64,000 nucleotides of DNA from Actinomycetota bacterium (GTDB taxonomy: Bacteria > Actinomycetota > CADDZG01 > JAHWKV01): NCBI GenBank assembly GCA_030447305.1, contig JAUJPC010000001.1:886506-950505 (forward strand), given 5' to 3'. The position numbers and the translations under genes are program-made. Below are positions 35,142 through 42,522 of the stretch, in pieces. Every line of letters begins with the position of its first letter. Within the stretch, counting starts at the first letter, position 1. The notes under the pieces are model-generated. The model ran no database searches. It was not told the origin of the DNA and saw nothing but the letters and a program-made list of their open reading frames with translations.

Positions 35142-36651
35142 CAAGACCGCCAAACTGGCAACCGTCCCGGCCGGTCTGGCGGCCGGAGCCATTTCCGGAG
35201 TCGCCTGCTTTCTCGCATTTCCTCCTGCAGATCTATGGTTCCTGGCGCCGGTCGTCCTCATTCCTTTGGCACTGCACTTCTCGGTCGCAACCAAGGGAGC
35301 GGTCGCGGTGGCCGCCGCCGCCTTCGGGCTGACCTTCAACGGACTGCTGCTTTATTGGATCCGGCTGTTCGGTGCGGCACCCTACATTGCCCTCACCATC
35401 GTTCAGACGCTCTGGATCGTCCTTGCCCTACAGTTGGGCGTGCTGATGCGGGACCGTATGCCGGAAAGAGTTCAGTTCCTCGCTCTGCCGCTGGTTTTTC
35501 TGCTGCAGGAGTTCGCCCGCTCCCGCCTGCCTTGGGGCGGATTCGCCTGGGGAGGTCTGGGATACACGCAGGCCAGCAACATTTACGGCCTGAAGCTGGC
35601 CGCTTACACCGGCGTCTGGGGTCTCAGCTTCATCGTCGCACTGATGAACTCCCTTGTGGCTTACTCGATCCTGCACCATCGCAGCCGCCGGCAGATCACG
35701 CTGGTCGGTGTCGCGCTGCTTTCGCTGGTCCTTTTCCCCGGCATGCTTCCGGTTCCGGCCCCCGATGGTCAGAAGGCCAGGATCGCGATGATCCAGGGCA
35801 ACGTACCCGAAAACACCCTCGATCCCAATGAAGACGATGAGATCGTGGTGGAGAACCACGTTCGCCTGACCGATCAGCTGGCGGGGAACGGCCCGGACCT
35901 GGTTGTCTGGCCCGAAGGGGCCTTCGACCAGGATCCGCTGAAGCGTCCAGACTTCGAACAGGAGCTGCTGAGTGCAGTAAAAAGAAACGACGCTCATTTT
36001 CTGGTCGGGGCGATCCTTGGATCCGGTGCCACTAAGGACCTGCGCAACAGCAGCCTCTTTTTGAATCCGCAAGGCCGGGTAGAGGGGGTCTACACCAAGC
36101 AGCGGCTTGTTCCGTTCGGTGAGTGGGTTCCGCTGCGCCGATTTCTGCAGCCGCTCGTGCCCGCGCTCAACCGGATTCCGGTGGACCAGACGCCGGGTAC
36201 CGAGTCGACCGTCTTTCGTATCCCGCAGGGAAGCTTTGCCTCGGTCATCTGCTACGAGTCGACCTATCCCGACCTCGTCAGGTCCATGGTGCAAAAGGGT
36301 GCGCGGATGCTCGTGGTCTCCACGAACTTCTCGTCCTTCGACCGCAGTGCGGCAAGCGCACAGCACATCGCATTCAGCCAGCTTCGGGCAGCGGAGCAGC
36401 GCATGTGGGTGGCCCACACGTCGATTAGCGGGATCTCGGCGGTGGTGGATCCGGAGGGCCGGGTACTGCAGACGACGCCCCTATTTGAACCGGCGGTTCT
36501 AACCCCGACGGTTCAGTTCGCAAGCACCACCACGCCCTACGCGAGGCTTGGCGATTGGTTCCCCATGGCCGCCATTCTGGCGGTTGCTGCCTTTTTGATA
36601 CCTCCGCTGCTGCGCCGGGACCACCGTATCGAGGCTGCTGGCCCCCGCTGA
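35107..36651 (+). CDS. lnt: Apolipoprotein N-acyltransferase
   Basis: A 514-residue membrane enzyme that adds the third acyl chain to lipoproteins. About six N-terminal membrane helices (FLAFPPADLWFLAPVVLIP and following) carry the nitrilase-like catalytic domain (about 225-470) with Glu in VVWPEGA, Lys in YTKQRLVPFGEW and Cys in VICYEST. A last helix (about 485-503) anchors the C-terminus. The ATG at 35107 overlaps DUF4193 by 35 nt; a GTG at 35116 is an alternative. The two lipobox proteins at 19789 and 21479 are likely clients. Confidence 0.92.
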   Translation: MPSVNSVATAYSKTAKLATVPAGLAAGAISGVACFLAFPPADLWFLAPVVLIPLALHFSVATKGAVAVAAAAFGLTFNGLLLYWIRLFGAAPYIALTIVQTLWIVLALQLGVLMRDRMPERVQFLALPLVFLLQEFARSRLPWGGFAWGGLGYTQASNIYGLKLAAYTGVWGLSFIVALMNSLVAYSILHHRSRRQITLVGVALLSLVLFPGMLPVPAPDGQKARIAMIQGNVPENTLDPNEDDEIVVENHVRLTDQLAGNGPDLVVWPEGAFDQDPLKRPDFEQELLSAVKRNDAHFLVGAILGSGATKDLRNSSLFLNPQGRVEGVYTKQRLVPFGEWVPLRRFLQPLVPALNRIPVDQTPGTESTVFRIPQGSFASVICYESTYPDLVRSMVQKGARMLVVSTNFSSFDRSAASAQHIAFSQLRAAEQRMWVAHTSISGISAVVDPEGRVLQTTPLFEPAVLTPTVQFASTTTPYARLGDWFPMAAILAVAAFLIPPLLRRDHRIEAAGPR

Positions 36652-36667
36652 AGCGTTTTCAATCCGG

Positions 36668-37219
36668 TTACTTCGGCAAACCGGGCAGCCCGTCGATACT
36701 TAACGAGTTCTTGTTTCGCCGGTACTCGGCAAGCCCTTGATCGCCCTTGCCTTCAGACCACTTCAGGAGCTGGTCCCTCTCTCCGACGTATTCGAAGAGG
36801 GGAACCGAGAAGCCGCAGGAGTCCGAGACCCGACCGATCTCGACGTCGATCACTGCACGTACTCCCGGGTAAGCGGGGAACGTCGGTGCCAAACGCTCGA
36901 ACTCCGGGTCGTCCAGGAGCCAGACCCTCCCTTTTCCGTGCAGGCGGACAATGCGGGGCCTGCCCTCAAAAGCGCAGAACATCAGGACGATCCGGCCGTT
37001 CTGACGCAGGTGCGCAATTGTTTCTACACCGCTTCCGGTCAGGTCCAGGTAGGCTACTCGTCTATTGCCGAGGATCTGAAGCGTATCGAGGCCCTTGGGT
37101 GAGACGTTGACCAAACCGTCCTTCTCCAACGGCGCGGTCGCGACGAAGAACAGATGCTGGCGGCGGAGGAAGGCGGTGAGTCTGTCGTCCAAGCCATCGT
37201 AGACCTTGCCCATCGCCAA
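36668..37219 (-). CDS. Pyridoxamine 5'-phosphate oxidase family protein
   Basis: A 183-residue split-barrel flavin-binding protein. LFFVATAPLEKDGLVNVSPKG, AYLDLTGSG and RIVLMFCAFEG fit the PNPOx-like fold. Such proteins bind FMN, F420 or heme and reduce small molecules; true PdxH activity is unlikely without the full PLP-site pattern. The ATG at 37213 is an alternative start two codons in. It is convergent with lnt. Confidence 0.85.
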   Translation of the reverse strand: MAMGKVYDGLDDRLTAFLRRQHLFFVATAPLEKDGLVNVSPKGLDTLQILGNRRVAYLDLTGSGVETIAHLRQNGRIVLMFCAFEGRPRIVRLHGKGRVWLLDDPEFERLAPTFPAYPGVRAVIDVEIGRVSDSCGFSVPLFEYVGERDQLLKWSEGKGDQGLAEYRRNKNSLSIDGLPGLPK

Positions 37220-37370
37220 ACTGTACCCCGATCAAGACTGGGTGCATCCATAGGCTGTCCTGGTCGTGTCGTGTTCTCTGTAGTTACCGTTTAGGTCGAT
37301 CCCAAGAGAGGAACAAAGTTTCTGAGACCTCGGGCCGGGGTGGGGCCGCGGGGAAGGAAGGGCATTCGCG

Positions 37371-37631
37371 ATGAGCAATGCGTCGATCAGGTTGTACGGC
37401 ACTCGATGGTGTCCTGACTGCGTCAGGGCGAAACGGGCGTTCGAGAAACATGGAGTCCCGGTGGAAGTAATAGATGTCGACCAGGACCGCAACGCTCAGG
37501 AGCTCGTTCTGCGTGCCAACCGCGGGATGATGAGCGTGCCCACCATTGTCTTTCCCGACGACACGGTTATGACGGAACCCAGCGCCGCGCAGCTGGAGGG
37601 CAAGTTCAAGGCGCTGGGGCTCGTGAGATGA
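37371..37631 (+). CDS. Glutaredoxin-like / mycoredoxin-like protein
   Basis: An 86-residue thioredoxin-fold protein with the active site CPDC (14-17) after RLYGTRW, the cis-Pro loop SVPTIVF and the C-terminal helix QLEGKFKALG. Mycoredoxin-type proteins with CxxC reduce mycothiol mixed disulfides in actinobacteria. The middle Pro-Asp pair differs from the GY of mycoredoxin-1. AAGGAAGGG precedes the ATG. Confidence 0.85.
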   Translation: MSNASIRLYGTRWCPDCVRAKRAFEKHGVPVEVIDVDQDRNAQELVLRANRGMMSVPTIVFPDDTVMTEPSAAQLEGKFKALGLVR

Positions 37632-37692
37632 TGAGCTCGACCGGTACGCTCAACTCCGATAACAAGAGTCTGGCTTGGATACCTCTGCATAA

Positions 37693-38013
37693 TCAGGAAG
37701 TGTCCATCTCTTCTACGTAACGCTTGGGCTCTCCGATTCTCTGTACCGTCAGCCAGATCCCTTCCCGAGCAATGACGCGCTCGAAGCCTGGCGATTCATG
37801 TCCATCGATCATCAGGAAGTAGGAATCGCCCTCACGAATCTGCCGGTAATCATCCACGGTTACCTGGATCAGCTGCTCACACTGATCGCTCGCACACTCG
37901 CAGACGACCCACATCGTGTCGGTCGGGTGCGGACCCCTGCGTATGTTGATTCGATTGTTGATCTTGCGTCCGATCCTCATTGATAGCGCCGGCGTATGCG
38001 CTTGATTCTCCAT
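37693..38013 (-). CDS. Small CxC-x4-C protein, paralogue A
   Basis: A 106-residue protein of unknown function. The core reads WVVCECASDQCEQLIQVTVD, then YRQIREGDSYFLMIDGHESP and FERVIAREGIWLTVQRIGE. This Cys-x-Cys-x4-Cys plus beta-rich pattern recurs in small actinobacterial proteins of unknown role and may bind zinc. Residues 1-30 are basic and variable. A close paralogue lies at 38814 on the same strand, with an XRE regulator between them on the other strand. Confidence 0.7.
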   Translation of the reverse strand: MENQAHTPALSMRIGRKINNRINIRRGPHPTDTMWVVCECASDQCEQLIQVTVDDYRQIREGDSYFLMIDGHESPGFERVIAREGIWLTVQRIGEPKRYVEEMDTS

Positions 38014-38060
38014 GAGTCATTATTTTCCCCCCGGCAGTGATGTGCTGAAGTCCATTATGC

Positions 38061-38105
38061 GTTCCATCACTCTGTGTAACGATGCGCGAGTTCCATCAAT
38101 CTGTG
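38061..38105. repeat. Direct repeat pair, 29-bp period
   Basis: GTTCCATCACTCTGTG (38061-38076) and GTTCCATCAATCTGTG (38090-38105) differ in one base, with starts 29 bp apart. They lie 48-92 nt upstream of the start of the leftward gene at 38013, where an operator would be expected. Confidence 0.6.
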
Positions 38106-38130
38106 CGATTGCTGCAAACCGCGTTATCGC

Positions 38131-38211
38131 CGAGAAGCTTTTTCTCCGCCAAAGGCCGTAGGCCCTTCGCAGCAGGCAGAGACGCCGCCTACGTTGTTAA
38201 AGAGCTTCTCG
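38131..38211. repeat. Nested inverted repeats, about 80 nt
   Basis: The outer arms CGAGAAGCT (38131-38139) and AGCTTCTCG (38203-38211) enclose inner arms CGTAGGC (38157-38163) and GCCTACG (38187-38193). The element could fold into a long two-step hairpin. It sits in a 367-nt stretch (38014-38380) with no convincing gene; a short rightward frame across it (38082-38270) has no protein-like features. It could be a structured RNA or a protein-binding site. Confidence 0.55.
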
Positions 38212-38380
38212 CCACGGGCAAAACGAGCAGATCTACCAAAACTGCCGGCTTGAGCCCCAGCGGGAAATAGTCGAGTGCACACACCTCAGTAGTTTTATAC
38301 GTACTACTTGTGTGGACACCTGGCCAGAGCGTACGGGCGATGAACGTTTGAGAGTACACTCAGCTAAAAGGAAACGAGTT

Positions 38381-38449
38381 ATGAGGCCCATTACAGACGT
38401 AAGGGTTCAAGGCGCTGGTAGTTGCGCTACGTTGGCGGCAGGTGCATAG
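38381..38449 (+). CDS. 22-codon leader peptide immediately upstream of the XRE gene
   Basis: ATG at 38381 has an AAAAGG ribosome-binding site and a TACACT -10 box at 38355-38360. The frame encodes MRPITDVRVQ, then GAGSCATLAAGA, and ends with TAG at 38447-38449. The next base is the A of the XRE start codon, in the same frame. The layout suggests stop-restart coupling, or occasional readthrough giving a longer regulator. It may instead be only a non-coding leader. Confidence 0.4.
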   Translation: MRPITDVRVQGAGSCATLAAGA

Positions 38450-38824
38450 ATGGGACTCTTCGACCGCACTCTACGTACTCGCCGGGAGGAACTGGGACTC
38501 GGCCAGGCCGAGCTCGCCGACCGGGTCGGGGTAACCCAGCAGACGATCTCCCGCTGGGAAAACGGTGAAGTTGTGCCACCACCGAAGCGACTGGCGAAGG
38601 TCGCTCAGGCTCTGGGTCTCGATCTGGACCGGGTTCTAGCCTACGGCGGTTACTTGCCCGATGCGACCGACTGGCCAAGTTGGCACGTGCTGAACCTTTG
38701 TTATGAGCAGATGTCCAACTTGTCTGAGGAGGAGCTCTTGATGCTGGTCGAGCGAGCGTTACAGGAGATTCGCAAGAGGATCGTCAGTGACCAAAGAGGA
38801 AAACCATCAAGCGTTAGCAGATAA
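38450..38824 (+). CDS. XRE-family transcriptional regulator
   Basis: A 124-residue protein. Residues about 5-62 are a standard Cro/CI helix-turn-helix (RTRREELGLGQAELADRVGV, QQTISRWENGEVVPP, LAKVAQALGL). The C-terminal part (LNLCYEQMSNLSEEELLMLV and following) is a short helical dimerisation-type segment. The ATG directly abuts the stop of a leader frame. Its end overlaps paralogue B (38814) by 11 nt in convergent orientation. Flanking paralogues and upstream repeats suggest local control. Confidence 0.82.
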   Translation: MGLFDRTLRTRREELGLGQAELADRVGVTQQTISRWENGEVVPPPKRLAKVAQALGLDLDRVLAYGGYLPDATDWPSWHVLNLCYEQMSNLSEEELLMLVERALQEIRKRIVSDQRGKPSSVSR

Positions 38825-39212
38825 CGAATCGAGCCGGGAGCTCCTCTCCATAGTCGGACAGTGCCAGCTCTTGGGCGTAACGCTTGGCCTTTCCGGTTTT
38901 CTGCACTGTGAGCCGGGTCCCATCCCGAGCCACGATGCGCTCGAGACTTGACGACTGATGTCCGGCTACGACCAGGAAGTAAGAATCGCCCGCACGAATC
39001 TGCCGGTACTGGTCGACTGTTACCTGGATCAGTTCCTGGCAGTCGCCGTCCGCACACTCACCAGACGACCCAGCTGTTGGCGCTACCGGATTCGCACGCC
39101 GCTGGATTCCGTTGTTGATCTGGCGGCCCAGATCCTGATTCTTTGCGTTTGCGTAGGCGTTCGACTCGGAGTCTTTCAACAGTTTCCCCGGGAAGTGGAT
39201 AGGTTGAACCAT
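38814..39212 (-). CDS. Small CxC-type protein, paralogue B
   Basis: About 132 residues from the ATG at 39212. It aligns with the protein at 37693 over the whole core: SSGECADGDCQELIQVTVD, YRQIRAGDSYFLVVAGHQS, LERIVARDGTRLTVQKTGK, KRYAQE. The first Cys of the CxC pair is replaced (GEC instead of CEC), so a metal site would have one ligand fewer. The frame is open to 39428 but the extra region is unlike paralogue A. Function unknown. Confidence 0.6.
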   Translation of the reverse strand: MVQPIHFPGKLLKDSESNAYANAKNQDLGRQINNGIQRRANPVAPTAGSSGECADGDCQELIQVTVDQYRQIRAGDSYFLVVAGHQSSSLERIVARDGTRLTVQKTGKAKRYAQELALSDYGEELPARFVIC

Positions 39213-39364
39213 TATCCCAAAAAAGCCTGAATATACGTGTAGCCACCTCCGGTACGGGTATGGTGAAGGGAAGCCTAGGCCGGACCCATATAGGGACGTA
39301 ACTTCAATAATGCGGATTATGGAAGTTAGGCAAACATGGCGGTTGGCTGCGTGGAGCGAACCGG

Positions 39365-39835
39365 CTAGTCCTGAGCCAGCAGGCCGTAGGTGAAGCCCAC
39401 CACCGCGCTCAGCTTCCCTCTCCACCACACACCCTGGTTGCCCGGTATGGCGTTCCCGCCGTAAAAGAACCTGGCGTCTCTCAGATGGATGTAGCCGACC
39501 GACTGGTAATCGCTGCCCTCGAGCTCCTCCGGCTCCGCCTCGGAAGTTGGATCTGCTTCCTCCATTCCGGCCTGGAACATCGGATATCGCTGCACGGCCA
39601 CCTGCCGCATAACCTGAGCAAACGCTTCGCCGCCGGCCTCTTCAAGCACGTTGGCTATGCCATGGAAGTACTCGTTGCCGCTGACCACCCAACCGGACAC
39701 CAGGCCGCCGGAGATAGTGAGTGTGATTCCGAACGAGAACCCTGCTCGGTTGACCGAGTCGACAAGCACCGTCAACAGCCAGTCCCGCTCCAGAAGGTCT
39801 TCATCGGCCTCGCCTACCGGCTCGGAATCATCCAT
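39365..39835 (-). CDS. GvpU-like protein, orphan
   Basis: A 156-residue protein. FGITLTISGGLVSGWVVSG, NEYFHGIANV, YIHLRDARFF and GVWWRGKLSAVVGFTYG match, by recall, the layout of gas vesicle accessory protein GvpU. No gvpA or other gas vesicle gene is in the window, so it must act elsewhere or be a solitary family member. The ATG at 39835 has GGAGG 5 nt upstream and is preferred over the ATG at 39847 and the open frame to 39946. Confidence 0.55.
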   Translation of the reverse strand: MDDSEPVGEADEDLLERDWLLTVLVDSVNRAGFSFGITLTISGGLVSGWVVSGNEYFHGIANVLEEAGGEAFAQVMRQVAVQRYPMFQAGMEEADPTSEAEPEELEGSDYQSVGYIHLRDARFFYGGNAIPGNQGVWWRGKLSAVVGFTYGLLAQD

Positions 39836-39925
39836 CGTTGCCTCCATGCTGAAAGAGATGCTTCGGCGCCTTGGTAACCGGAGGATATCCGGCCGATTGC
39901 CGGCCGGCCGTGCTTGTATCCGATT

Positions 39926-40975
39926 ATGGAAGTTTCCAGATCGCAAGGCGCTCGCACCAGACTACCCCCCTCGAAGGTCGCGGCTCTGGCTGAAGAGTGG
40001 CTGGACGAGCGCAGGACCATCGGACGGGGCATCTCCAGCCAGACGGAGGCTGCCTACCGTAGGGATCTGACCAACTGGGCGACGATCATCGCCGAAATCG
40101 CCGGCAGGCCGTCTCCCCCGCCCGCCCAGGACGGCAGCAATCGTCCGGACCCCTTCCTTGGTGCCCTGGGGCGTCTGGACCTCGACGACCTCAGCCTGGA
40201 CAACGTCAAGCGGGCCCTCGCTCAAATGGCTCGCATGGATTACGCTCCCGCCAGCCGGGGCCGGATGCTCGCCGCGCTCCGGGGTTTCTGCCGGTGGCTG
40301 GTCATCGAAGGTCACATGGTTGCCGATCCAACGATCCATCTCGGCAACCCGGCCATTCCCAACCGTATGCCGTCTGCCTTCCTCGCCTCCGAGCTCGAAG
40401 CCATCGTGAGAACGGTTTCGCAGGCCGATCCTGCGGCACGCCTTCCCTGGCCTTCGCGGGACCGAGCATTGGTAGCCGTTCTTGCGGGTGCCGGCTTGAG
40501 GGCTTCCGAATGTATCAAACTAAAGTTGGCCGACCTGATCCGTGAGCAGCCTCCGATTCTCAAAGTCACAGGCAAGGGCAACAAACAGCGGCGGGTGCCC
40601 CTGCCCGTGGAGGTAGTTCAAGCCGTCGACGAGTACCTCGCGCAACGTTGCAAGCGTCTGGGAGAGCCCTCTCCCTCCGACCCCCTGCTGGTTCGCTACA
40701 ACGGCAAGCCATTCACCCGTGAGTCGCTCAACTACCACGTGTACCGCTGGATTCTTAGGGCCGGTGTACACAAGCCGGAGGGAGAGGCGGCGCACGCTTT
40801 TCGCCACACCTACGCCAAGGGCCTGGTGGCGAACGGAGTGCCCCTCTCCTCGGTTCAAGCGCTGCTGGGGCACGCCAGCCTCAACACCACCCAGGTTTAC
40901 CTACGGATGACCGGCGCGGAGCTGGCCGATGCCGTCCAGGCGGCGGAGGTTCGAGAGTACCTAAGAGCGACCTGA
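39926..40975 (+). CDS. Tyrosine recombinase, XerC/D-like
   Basis: A 349-residue site-specific recombinase. The N-terminal SAM-like core-binding domain (about 20-130) precedes the catalytic domain with Arg192 (GAGLRASE), Lys217 (TGKGNKQRR), His290 and Arg293 (HAFRHTYA), His316 (LLGHASLNTT) and the nucleophile Tyr325. All six catalytic positions are filled. It may be the chromosome-dimer recombinase or an element integrase; no repeated att sequence was found nearby. Start is ATG 39926, with TTG 39914 possible. The end overlaps the convergent gene by 15 nt. Confidence 0.9.
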   Translation: MEVSRSQGARTRLPPSKVAALAEEWLDERRTIGRGISSQTEAAYRRDLTNWATIIAEIAGRPSPPPAQDGSNRPDPFLGALGRLDLDDLSLDNVKRALAQMARMDYAPASRGRMLAALRGFCRWLVIEGHMVADPTIHLGNPAIPNRMPSAFLASELEAIVRTVSQADPAARLPWPSRDRALVAVLAGAGLRASECIKLKLADLIREQPPILKVTGKGNKQRRVPLPVEVVQAVDEYLAQRCKRLGEPSPSDPLLVRYNGKPFTRESLNYHVYRWILRAGVHKPEGEAAHAFRHTYAKGLVANGVPLSSVQALLGHASLNTTQVYLRMTGAELADAVQAAEVREYLRAT

Positions 40976-41710
40976 CTCGGGCGAGGCCTTGAAATGAAGA
41001 CGGGCTGCCTGCACGAGCAAGCCGGCCCACGCCTCGAACTCCTCCTGGGACCACTCGGAGTTCCAGGGCGCCTGTTCGAGAATGGCTGCGATGACCTTCG
41101 GGTACCCGGCCGCCCTTGATGCGGCATGAGGCCCCTCCCCCCGTTCCTCGACCGAGGGCACCGGAAATATGGTGCCCTTTGGGAGCACCAGCCGGTGCGA
41201 TCCCGCTTCAAACAACCCGGCTTGGCCGGCCGAACGCACAAAGACCTGCCGGGCAGGCTTCACCTGCGTTCTGCTGACGCCCAGGCGCACCATCTCCAGT
41301 TCGAGTCCCAGATTTCCCGGCATTCGCTTGCCTCGATGGCTTTCGAAGATGGATCGGTAGAGGGCAACGGACAAGAAGGCCTCCACCCGCGCCTGGCGTA
41401 CGGTGACTTCTTCGAGCAGCTGCTGCCCCAGCCGCGTTAGCTCGATGACATTGCGTCCGCCCTGGAGGATCCGGAAAAGCTTGCCGGCGACCACTTTGTT
41501 TCGAAATGCGCCGCTGTCGAGGGTGGTGTGTCCCAGCCACGCGGCCAGCTGTTCCGGCTTGCACCGACCCAGGCTCCCGGCCACCAGGTGCGCCGCCCTC
41601 TCCACCTCCGCCAGGTCCGAGTACGGGAATCCGATGCTGGAACGGGACCGCGGACGGGCCGGAGGGATGTCGCCTGTACCGACCGCCGTCAGCTTCGGTT
41701 TGTCTGCCAC
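40961..41710 (-). CDS. Uncharacterised protein with winged-helix-like N-terminal half
   Basis: A 249-residue protein, name unknown to me. GFPYSDLAEVERAAHLVAGS, LAAWLGHTTLDSGAFRNKVV and LTRLGQQLLEE resemble a winged helix with a sequence-variable wing. The second half (ARVEAFLSVALYRSIFESHRG, LGVSRTQVKPARQVFVRSAG) recurs in actinobacterial proteins of unknown role. A GTG start with AAGGAGG is clear. It is convergent with the recombinase; a functional link is not shown. Confidence 0.65.
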   Translation of the reverse strand: MADKPKLTAVGTGDIPPARPRSRSSIGFPYSDLAEVERAAHLVAGSLGRCKPEQLAAWLGHTTLDSGAFRNKVVAGKLFRILQGGRNVIELTRLGQQLLEEVTVRQARVEAFLSVALYRSIFESHRGKRMPGNLGLELEMVRLGVSRTQVKPARQVFVRSAGQAGLFEAGSHRLVLPKGTIFPVPSVEERGEGPHAASRAAGYPKVIAAILEQAPWNSEWSQEEFEAWAGLLVQAARLHFKASPESGRS

Positions 41711-41876
41711 GAGGCCTCCTTGAGCCCGACCTTAACTACCGGCCAGACGAATGTCTAGCACCGTCTGGGCGGTTTTGTAATCTGCGGGTTCCCGTCTAGC
41801 GTTTCTTGTAAGCCGGTCTCAGCGCCAGACGGACCAGACTTAAAGGAACTGCACCGCGGCTATCGGGGCTGCGCTA

Positions 41877-41882
41877 TATCCT
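41877..41882 (+). promoter_or_regulatory. -10 box TATCCT of the 41890 gene
   Basis: TATCCT ends 7 nt before the GTG at 41890, with no ribosome-binding site between. This is a leaderless arrangement. Confidence 0.5.
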
Positions 41883-41889
41883 GTACGGC

Positions 41890-42342
41890 GTGAACCGGAC
41901 CCTTGAAGAGCAGATGCAGGACAAGGTCATAGCCGCAAGGCGGCGGTTGGAAGCATCTGGGGAGGGTCGTGAGTCGGAGCCGGCCGAGGCGGACGCCGTT
42001 TACTCCCCCGATGAGCTGCGTAAGGTCTTCCGCAAGTTCCGTCGTCTGCTGGGCGCGGTTGGGAACCCCGGAACCGTGGCAGTGGCGGGGGCGCTGCGAG
42101 CGGGCTGGATCATCTCGTCCGGAATCGTGGAAGGGTATGGTGACGAACTGTTTCACGTGGTCATGCTGACCAATGGGGCGCTCCATTACTTCAGCGGTGA
42201 GTTGACGGGCGAACCGATTGAGCTCACGGGTAAATGGTTTCTTGGAGACAGCATCCCGGCTCTCGAGGCAAAGATGCCCGACACCATTGCCGAGATTCTT
42301 GCCGCTCAAAACATCGATTGGGACGAGTCCACTCCGGCCTGA
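41890..42342 (+). CDS. Conserved-looking hypothetical protein
   Basis: A 150-residue soluble protein I do not recognise. A charged helical N-terminus (QMQDKVIAARRRLEASGE) is followed by a beta-rich part (AGALRAGWIISSGIVEGYGD, ELFHVVMLTNGALHYFSGEL) and an acidic tail (NIDWDESTPA). The GTG start has a TATCCT -10 box 7 nt upstream. The protein is clearly a real gene by composition and promoter, but no function is suggested. Confidence 0.6.
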   Translation: MNRTLEEQMQDKVIAARRRLEASGEGRESEPAEADAVYSPDELRKVFRKFRRLLGAVGNPGTVAVAGALRAGWIISSGIVEGYGDELFHVVMLTNGALHYFSGELTGEPIELTGKWFLGDSIPALEAKMPDTIAEILAAQNIDWDESTPA

Positions 42343-42522
42343 GATGCGCCGGTCCAGCCATCGGCCGGTTGTTCATTTTGTGGTCGGCGGTCCACATCTG
42401 CGGTAGAGTCGAGTAGAGCCAGCGCCAAACCGGCGCTTTCGGCAGTCCCCACTGCAGCCAAACCAATCCCCGTGCTCGCCGCATTGCTTGGCTCACACGT
42501 ACGGACCATAGGAGTTGATCTT

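Noticed and set aside
38131-38211. Integron attC site or tracrRNA-like element
   Set aside because: No RYYYAAC/GTTRRRY ends, no second cassette, no intI and no cas genes.
38082-38270. 62-residue rightward frame over the nested inverted repeats
   Set aside because: Basic, low-information composition, no ribosome-binding site, and fully explained by the repeat structure.
37693-42342. Integrated mobile element with att sites
   Set aside because: Only one recombinase gene and small unknown genes are present; no direct repeats at the edges, no tRNA target, no replication or transfer genes.
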